From contig CM059621.1 in the NCBI GenBank assembly GCA_030435675.1, positions 6,262,001 through 6,326,000 of the forward strand: a stretch of 64,000 nt of DNA, given 5' to 3'. Made by a program: the position numbers and the translations under genes. The notes below the pieces were generated by a model. The model worked only from the letters and a program-made list of their open reading frames with translations, did no database searches and was not told where the DNA came from. This document shows, one piece after another, positions 57,336 to 64,000 of this stretch; position 1 is the stretch's first letter; each line of letters begins with the position of its first letter. The DNA comes from Steinernema hermaphroditum (taxonomy: Eukaryota > Nematoda > Chromadorea > Rhabditida > Steinernematidae).

Positions 57336-57938
57336 TCACTTTCCTTCGATTACCGGAACCGGAGGAGGACGAGACGCCTTCTGCGAGACAGTCGGCTCCG
57401 GCGTAGACGTCTGATGCTGGCGATTGTCGGCCAGCTCGACAAGGTCGCCAAGGACGCGGAGACGACCAGTGCGCATGTCCAAGGAGCAGCCGGGCACCTC
57501 AACGAGCTTGTGGCGCATCGCGGAGGAGCCGTCGGAGGCGCGCAGCGCCGCCAGAAGATTCTCGAGCATCTGATTCCGCCGATGGAGTTCCTCGAGCTCC
57601 ACTGCCTTCTCGTTGCCCATCTTCTCCATGTACGCCTGCTTCGAGAGCGAAGGCGGCGGCATGGCCCCGGCCTGAGGCTTCTTGTGCTTCTGCACTGCCG
57701 TGCGACGGATGATCGAAGGCCGGGTGCGCGGAGCGGGGTGCGTCGGGACGGCGAAGACGACGTCGTTGGTGGAGACGTTGGTGGAGGAAGTACGGATGGT
57801 TGAGGAAGGAGCTCGTCGGGCCGCAGCAGCAGCAACGTCGACCGAAGCCGAACGAAGCGGACGGATGTCGGCGCCACCGCTGCTGCGGCACTTTTCGCCA
57901 GCGAATGAGACAGCTCCGCTCGTCGCGTTGTGGGCCAT
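57336..57938 (-). CDS. Low-complexity protein with a short coiled coil, unknown function
   Basis: A single exon of 200 residues preceded by a TTGCAG acceptor four bases before the start. The first 90 residues are rich in Ala, Ser, Arg and Pro. Residues about 105-135 form an amphipathic coiled coil (EKAVELEELHRRNQMLENLL). Then comes a compact GCSLDMRTGRLRVLGDLVEL segment and a Pro-rich tail. It lies 330 bases upstream of the DPF start on the same strand, a spacing compatible with a nematode operon. The opposite strand is also open, as expected for GC-rich coding DNA. Family not recognised. Confidence 0.75.
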   Translation of the reverse strand: MAHNATSGAVSFAGEKCRSSGGADIRPLRSASVDVAAAAARRAPSSTIRTSSTNVSTNDVVFAVPTHPAPRTRPSIIRRTAVQKHKKPQAGAMPPPSLSKQAYMEKMGNEKAVELEELHRRNQMLENLLAALRASDGSSAMRHKLVEVPGCSLDMRTGRLRVLGDLVELADNRQHQTSTPEPTVSQKASRPPPVPVIEGK

Positions 57939-58822
57939 GATTCTGCAACGAGGTGAAGCAGGAGGTCACCGAGCTGATAAGATACACAAACGCGAGTGAA
58001 GCGGATGCGCGAAAATAGACCTCACTGTGCATGTAGATGCAGTCTAGGCCGATTGTAGACTGTCTGATGGTGCACAGCGAGACGTCCACGCAAGTTAGAC
58101 TTTTTCGATCGGCGACAGACAAGAGACGATAAAAATCAGACGAAATCACGAATTCGTCGTCTACTAGACTCAAAACTGGCTTACTCGGAAATTTAAAGGT
58201 CAAATCACGCTTGCATGTCAGTGCTCGAAGAAAACGCCTACAAGCGACAGTGGCCTGCACAGAGCGCCGGACTTAGCCGAAATTCGTAAATCGCGGCTAG
58301 CGTCGCCGTCACAAAAGGCGAATCCACTGTGGACGCGGGACGGAGCGAGCATGATCGGAATGCGCGAAAGAGGGCCGGAGCTTGGCGATCCCGACGATAA
58401 TGTATTCGCTCATTTCCATTGCGAAACAGGAATCCCCGTGCCCTTCGGGAAGAAGTCAGGTGATGACAAAACGCTGTGGTGGGTCGTCGAGGGGGCGGCG
58501 ACGCGCGAAGGCCCTGTGAACACTGTGTGTGGGAAAAAACAACACACGAGTGGTAGCGGCTGACAATCGTCGCGGGACCAGCTATCGTAGGAGAACGCGT
58601 TAGGCTCCGCACGGCACTTCGAGGAAGTCAATAGTGGCGAGGATCGTCGACCTCTGCCTCCAAGGCGTGTATGGATCGTTCTATCGTACTACCCGATAAT
58701 TCTTTATACTCGAAAGAGCAGACGACTATTTACATGAAGAACAAATCAACGTGTGTAAAATACGACAGGGAATGTATTTACAAAACAACGGGTGTAGTAG
58801 TAAAGGATGTGAGCAGTGACCC
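57939..58822. other. Gap between CHIP and the 57336 gene
   Basis: About 880 bases on the 3' side of CHIP. Short open frames on both strands have no support. Confidence 0.45.
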
Positions 58823-59726
58823 TCATGCGTCGTGCGCCCACTCGTTGTCCTGGAGGAACGTGTCCACGACTTCTTTCATCGCCAGATTCGGGATAAGCTG
58901 GTCTACGGTAAGCGGAGCACGTGTGATTGGGTCGAAGTGTCCCACTCGATGCAGGTGATCCTTGATAGAGTCGCGGTCGTATGTAATGCCACTGGGCGTG
59001 ATCACTGGGTCATGCATAATCTCGAAGCTTATTTTTCCGCAGAGGTAGTCCGGTACTTCCCTATTGCGCCGCCGATCGTCGACCTGAAAGGAAAAAAACA
59101 GTAAGCAATAGAACCGCATCCTTTACCTGGGCAAATATATTATTGAGTTCGTCCCTCTTGCTCTCCACGTCGTTCTTCAAGGAGTCAATTTCTTCCATCA
59201 ACAATCGCTCGTCAGCTTCGTTGTCATTCGTGTTCGAGCTTTCCAGCAGCGAATTCACGCGTCTTTGCAGATCATCGTCCATCAGGCGGTTGAGGTAGGA
59301 TTGAAGCTCGATTTCTTGAGTACAGCGCTTCTCCTCTTCGATGCGGAACTTCTCGCGACGAGCGTGACGAACCAACGCAGCGATTTCATCGCCATACGCG
59401 AGCTTCTGCGCCAGAGAGAGGTCACACGCACGCGTGAGAATCTTTATGGCTTCGTCGTAATTGTGCGCATGGAATTGTGCCTTTCCATAGTAGTAATTCG
59501 CTTTGACGTTCTTTGGATCCAGTTCCATCGCTTTGCGACAATCGTCCATCGCTCGATCCCACTTTTTCAGGCGAAGGAAGCAGAGCGCTCGATTCGTGAA
59601 ATAGGAGGCTTCATTGCTATCTCGGATAATCGCTTTGTCGTAGTACCCGAGAGCTTCTTCGAAGCGATTCATCTGGAACATCTGATTTCCGCGCTCCTTC
59701 AGTTCTTTCGCCGTGTGGGTCGACAT
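58823..59726 (-). CDS. chn-1: E3 ubiquitin ligase CHIP (TPR and U-box)
   Basis: Two exons on the minus strand, 59726-59127 and 59083-58823, giving 286 residues (human STUB1 is 303). Residues 6-110 form three TPR repeats that bind the EEVD tails of Hsp70 and Hsp90 ([56 protein letters not shown]). A helical linker follows to about 200. The U-box (residues about 207-280) has [30 protein letters not shown] and [12 protein letters not shown], with the Pro of MHDPV that contacts E2 enzymes. It marks chaperone-bound misfolded clients for the proteasome. The start [10 protein letters not shown] follows a TTGCAG acceptor. Confidence 0.96.
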
Positions 59727-61635
59727 GGCGAACGGCGCCGTCTGATCTCCTGCAATCAAACACAACAATAAGTAACACGAAAGATGGGAAGACGCGCAAA
59801 ACAGAGTAAACGCATTCCAGTTCACAGTGCCGATCAGGGTAATACAACGACACACACGACAATACGGTCAAAAAGTTTGTGCCAACCTGAGAACTCAAAG
59901 CGACTCAGATCCATACAAAGGAAGGTTCACTCCGGAGGCAAACAAACATTTCCTCTGCATTCGGCGAGAACTTTTCTCTGCGGCTCGGTACACACAAAAC
60001 ATGTCAGCGACGTCACTCCGTATCAGAGAACATAGGTCGAGATTGGATGCTGAAAATGCGATCATACAAGCGATTCCATAAAGGCGAGCGGCGATATATC
60101 GATATCGGTCTTCGGTTTGAAATAAGAAAGCACCCCTTAATAGAGAAGAAGAGCTGTGAGGTTTTATCAGTATTTGCCAACGAATGACAAAAATGGGATG
60201 AAGAACAAACTACAAGCCTATGCAGCATGGACAGTGCCACAAAGAGAGGTCGATGGAGAAGCGGGTCGCGTAGGTGTTTGCTAAGTCACACCGACGATAA
60301 GTAGATGAGTGCGAAAGATGAAAACAAGATTGCTGAACAGATGTGCAAAAACAAACATTAAGGAGTGAACTGTGCATAAACATATTTTCAAATAGTGATT
60401 TATAGTTGATTTGACTAAGCAGAATGCGGGGAAAGGAAAAATTACAACCGTGGTTCAGGCTTTGAGTATTTAAATACACCATGGAATTGCTCGATAGGGA
60501 AAGGACGGTCAACAGGGTCGATGTGTGAAGGAATGACGCCCTTCTGCGTCATGAATCACGCGAGGGAATTACTAAGCGAGAGAAGGACGGTCCTGAAGGC
60601 GGTGACATGTGATCTACTAGGATGCGAGAGATGATGAGTCAAAGATACGAGATCAAGTTCTCCACAAGCCACGGTGCTTCGAAACAATCTAGAAAACTTG
60701 AGTTGCTGGAAAGACATGGGAAAACAGCGGAGACAGAGCAGAAGCGCTCCGCCAACCCCAATCCTATCCGGATTCGGCTTTCCGGATAATCCAAATACCG
60801 TATCGGAGTAAGAAGCTTTCTAAAACGCCTTACAACACCTGACACGGCTTACGATTGAATACGAGATTCACAACAAAAGCAGTGAATCGAAAAAACGTGA
60901 TGCGAAAGGTCAGAAAGACGTCAAAGCCGCTGCATGAACGACCAAGTGAGTTTCCTTAAGTGCGATAAAAAGCGGCAATCTCTAAAAAATCGATCAAAAC
61001 GCTGACGATGCCCGGAGATCAAGGAGAGCAGCTGACAGACAGGAGACGTGCCTGTCCAGAACCGATAGAGACATTTCTTTCGTCTGAACAAGGGACGTTT
61101 GTCGCTCGCTCTCGGGCATAGGTCTTGCCGCGACTCTTGCGAAGCCGCTTGTGCACCAAAGGCATGGCGCCGGTCACTTATCATGGTTTGTCGCGTTGTC
61201 GATACAGTTTGCTGCTAGCTGTTCGATAGGGGAGGCTTTAACTGGGACGTCCTACCGCTTACACGTTGAATTTTAAGCATTCTGGCGCTTTCAAATCGGT
61301 TGAAATGCTGTTAAGGGTTTCGTCGTTAAATCGATAAGTTCGAACTGCCAACTTTTCCGCTGCCAACTTTCTGTTGTTGTGTTATTCAGAATAAAAATTA
61401 GTGGCGCATAAAGAATGCTTGCGTGGAAAACACGAAAAAATCGCCATAGAAACATTGCAATCGCACCGCTTGGCCCGTGTCCACGATTGCAAATAGCCGT
61501 GAGTGTCTGCGTCTAATTTGCTGTAATCTGTCTGTTCATAGTTTGGCTCTCGCACGCCAAATCCGGTTCTTTTCTCGCTGTTAATTGACTCGTTTGACGT
61601 CACCTTTCTTCAGGATTGGGCAGTTAACTGCCAGC
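59727..61635. other. Divergent intergenic region between CHIP and STT3
   Basis: About 1.9 kb. No gene is recognised. A minus-strand open frame at 60921-61184 (87 codons, Arg- and Cys-rich) has no clear family or splice partners. Promoters for both neighbours must lie at its ends; a TTCTTCAG acceptor sits near 61613. Confidence 0.45.
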
Positions 61636-63996
61636 ATGGGTATAACCAGCAAGAACCCGACGACAGCGCGGGCCATCGTCAAATGCGGCGTGCTCGTGCT
61701 CGCGGCGATCGTCGCCTTTTCCTGTCGCCTCTTCGCCGTCATCCGATTTGAGTCGGTCATCCACGAATTCGACCCTTACTTCAATTTCCGCACCACCCAG
61801 TATCTCACCAAGGAGGGATTCTATAGCTTCCTAAACTGGTTCGATGATCGGGCGTGGTACCCGCTTGGAAGAATCATTGGAGGAACGCTCTATCCCGGTC
61901 TTATGCTGACCAGCGGTGCCATCTACAAGGTTTTGCATGCTATTAACTTCACAGTTGATATCCGTGAAGTATGCGTGTTTTTGGCACCTCTCTTCAGTTC
62001 TTTCACCGTCATGGTCACTTACCTTCTCACCAAGGAAGTGTTTGTAAGTTCTCACGCACAATAGCGATTTTACGACCGAAGTGTTTAGACGGAAGGAGCT
62101 GGACTCTGTGCGGCCTGCTTCATCTCCGTTGTACCTGGGTATATTTCGCGATCAGTTGCTGGATCTTATGACAATGAAGCCATTGCGATCTTCTGCATGT
62201 TGTTCACCTACTACTGTTGGATTAAATCGGTCAAGACCGGTTCCATCAGATGGTCCGCGACCTGCGCTTTGGCTTACTTCTACATGGTCTCCAGTTGGGG
62301 TGGATACGTTTTCCTGATCAACTTGATTCCTCTCCACGTTTTCATTCTGATGCTTACTGGCCGCTTCTGCCACCGTATCTATGTAGCGTACTCCATTTTC
62401 TACGCCCTGGGAACCATACTGTCCATGCAAATTCCGTTTGTTGGTTACCAGCCCGTCCAAACCAGCGAGCATATGGCTGTGAGTCACCAATTCACTTGTC
62501 GCAATTTCCATTTTATTCTTAGGCTTTTGGAATCTTCGGACTCTGCCAGTTGATGGCGTTCACCACTTACCTGAAATCAAGAATGACCGAGTCGAACTAC
62601 AATCAAGTGTTCAACTCTGTGCTTGCCATGTTGATCTTTGTCTTTATCTCTGGATTTGGAGCCGCTTACGCCATGGGCAAAATTGCCGCTTTTACTGGAC
62701 GCTTCTATTCTTTCCTGGACCCCTCATATGCAAAAAACAACATTCCAATCATCGCTTCAGTTTCTGAGCACCAACCTACTGCTTGGGCTTCTTTCTACTT
62801 CGATTTGCAACTATTGGCATTGACTTTCCCAGGTAAATTCATCGCCAAGTCATATCTCATTCGTTTGTTCAGCTGGTCTGTATTACTGCTTCAAAAATTT
62901 GACCGATGGCCGCATTTTTATCATTCTCTATGGAATCACCACCGTATACTTTACTGGCGTCATGGTGCGAATGATGCTCATCCTCGCCCCAGTTGCCTGC
63001 ATTCTCGGTGGAATCGCCATTTCTTCTCTGCTTGACGTGTATATGCCATATTCTCTGGAAGAACCTGACACCTCTGCTCCGAAGAAGGAGAAGAGCAAAG
63101 GCAAGGCCAGCAGAGACGATGGTTCCTATCCTCACCGACACAACGTAAGTGTAACAAAAAAAAACACTTTCTAAGAAGATAAAAATCCTTTCAGATTGCC
63201 ACGGGAATTGTTGGAGCGATCATGCTTATGATGGCCTTTTATGCTACTCACTGCATTTGGGTAACGTCGGAAGCTTACAGCTCGCCGTCGATTGTCCTCG
63301 CGGCACGTGGAAGTCACGGACGCATCATCTTTGACGACTTCAGAGAGGCTTACTATTGGCTCCGTCAGAACACTGCCGAAGATGCTAAAGTGATGTCATG
63401 GTGGGACTACGGCTACCAGATCAGTGCCATGGCCAACCGTACGGTTATTGTTGATAACAATACTTGGAACAACACTCACATCTCGCGTGTCGGTCAAGCT
63501 ATGGCTTCGAACGAATCGCACGCCTATGAGATCATGAGGGAGTTGGACGTCGATTACGTTCTTGTCCTCTTTGGAGGCGTTACCGCTTATTCATCGGATG
63601 GTTAGTTTGTTCAAGATCTTCTTTTTCGACATATGAGCTATTTCAGATTTGAACAAGTTCTTGTGGATGGTTCGCATCGGAGGCTCAACGCCGGAAGGAG
63701 CTCACATTCATGAGAATGATTATTACACGAAGAATGGCGAGTTCCGTGTTGACAAAGCTGGCTCTCCCACCCTGCGGAACTGTCTGATGTACAAGATGAG
63801 TTACTACAAGTTTGGAGCTCTGTATACTGAACACGTGAGCCATCCAATACCAAATCCAACCTACCACTGCAAAATTTAGGGAAAAAACACTGGATACGAC
63901 CGAGTCCGACGGGCCGAAATTGGTGACAAGAACGTCGAACTGGAACATCTTGAAGAAGCGTACACGACGGAACACTGGCTTGTTCGTATCTACAAA
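61636..63996 (+). CDS. stt-3: Oligosaccharyltransferase catalytic subunit STT3, 3' end beyond window
   Basis: Seven exons are seen: 61636-62043, 62089-62478, 62523-62832, 62873-63144, 63195-63600, 63647-63834, 63880-63996, 697 codons; the last ends at a GT donor three bases before the window edge, so the C-terminus is missing. STT3 transfers the lipid-linked glycan to Asn-X-Ser/Thr sites in the ER lumen. Seen are the first luminal DxE-type site ([12 protein letters not shown]), [11 protein letters not shown], the SVSEHQP loop motif, many membrane helices, and the catalytic MSWWDYGYQ block at about 527-535. NNTWNNTH after it carries the conserved glycosylated sequons. The start MGITSKNP follows a TTCTTCAG acceptor by 22 bases. 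C. elegans has one such gene. Confidence 0.96.
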
Positions 63997-64000
63997 GTAA

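Noticed and set aside
56053..57877. Long Arg-rich open frames on the opposite strand or in other frames over the DPF and 57336 genes
   Set aside because: They mirror GC-rich coding DNA. Their composition is biased to Arg and they have no domains.
60921..61184. Small gene upstream of STT3
   Set aside because: An 87-codon frame with no recognised motif and no splice context.

Overview
The window is nuclear DNA from a nematode, most likely a rhabditid (order Rhabditida); genus and species cannot be fixed from sequence alone. The evidence is short introns (often about 45 bases, GTAAGT...TTTCAG), TTTCAG acceptors a few bases upstream of many start codons as expected for spliced-leader trans-splicing, two families of nematode-type seven-helix chemoreceptors, a worm-specific (WAGO-type) Argonaute, and interstitial TTAGGC repeats, the nematode telomere unit. 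Coordinates and exons below were built by hand: splice sites were chosen so that reading frame and family alignment both fit.

Left part (1-25 kb) is sparse. Four tandem plus-strand receptors of one Srg-superfamily (Srv/Srg-like) family lie at 301-2317, 10790-12037, 16909-18703 and 23111-24453, with nearly invariant exon lengths (147, 222/225, 162, 105, 155, variable). A dihydropyrimidinase gene lies between the first two on the minus strand. The long gaps hold miniature inverted-repeat elements, dispersed repeats, a dead TTBK-like kinase inside one receptor intron and telomere-like repeats inside another.

Middle part (25-38 kb): a possible F-box-associated protein, a tail-anchored protein of unknown function, a coiled-coil (leucine-zipper) nuclear-type protein divergent from cytosolic purine 5'-nucleotidase (NT5C2/cN-II), then a repeat island with inverted copies of two elements (one a tRNA-derived SINE) and a TCGAAT palindromic element.

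Second receptor cluster (35.7-47.4 kb): four paralogs of a different Srg-superfamily (Srt/Srx-like) family with shared exon lengths (84/93, about 495, about 225, about 80), one of them inverted, plus a Harbinger-like miniature element and one weakly supported minus-strand gene. A relic exon of this family lies at 52.6 kb.

Right part (47.8-64 kb) is gene dense and mostly housekeeping: a 13-exon slicer-dead WAGO Argonaute, a short HSA-domain gene or fragment, a protein kinase, a d4/DPF double-PHD chromatin protein, a small low-complexity protein, the CHIP/STUB1 ubiquitin ligase, and the catalytic oligosaccharyltransferase subunit STT3, cut by the window edge. No rRNA, canonical tRNA, CRISPR or bacterial-type feature was seen.
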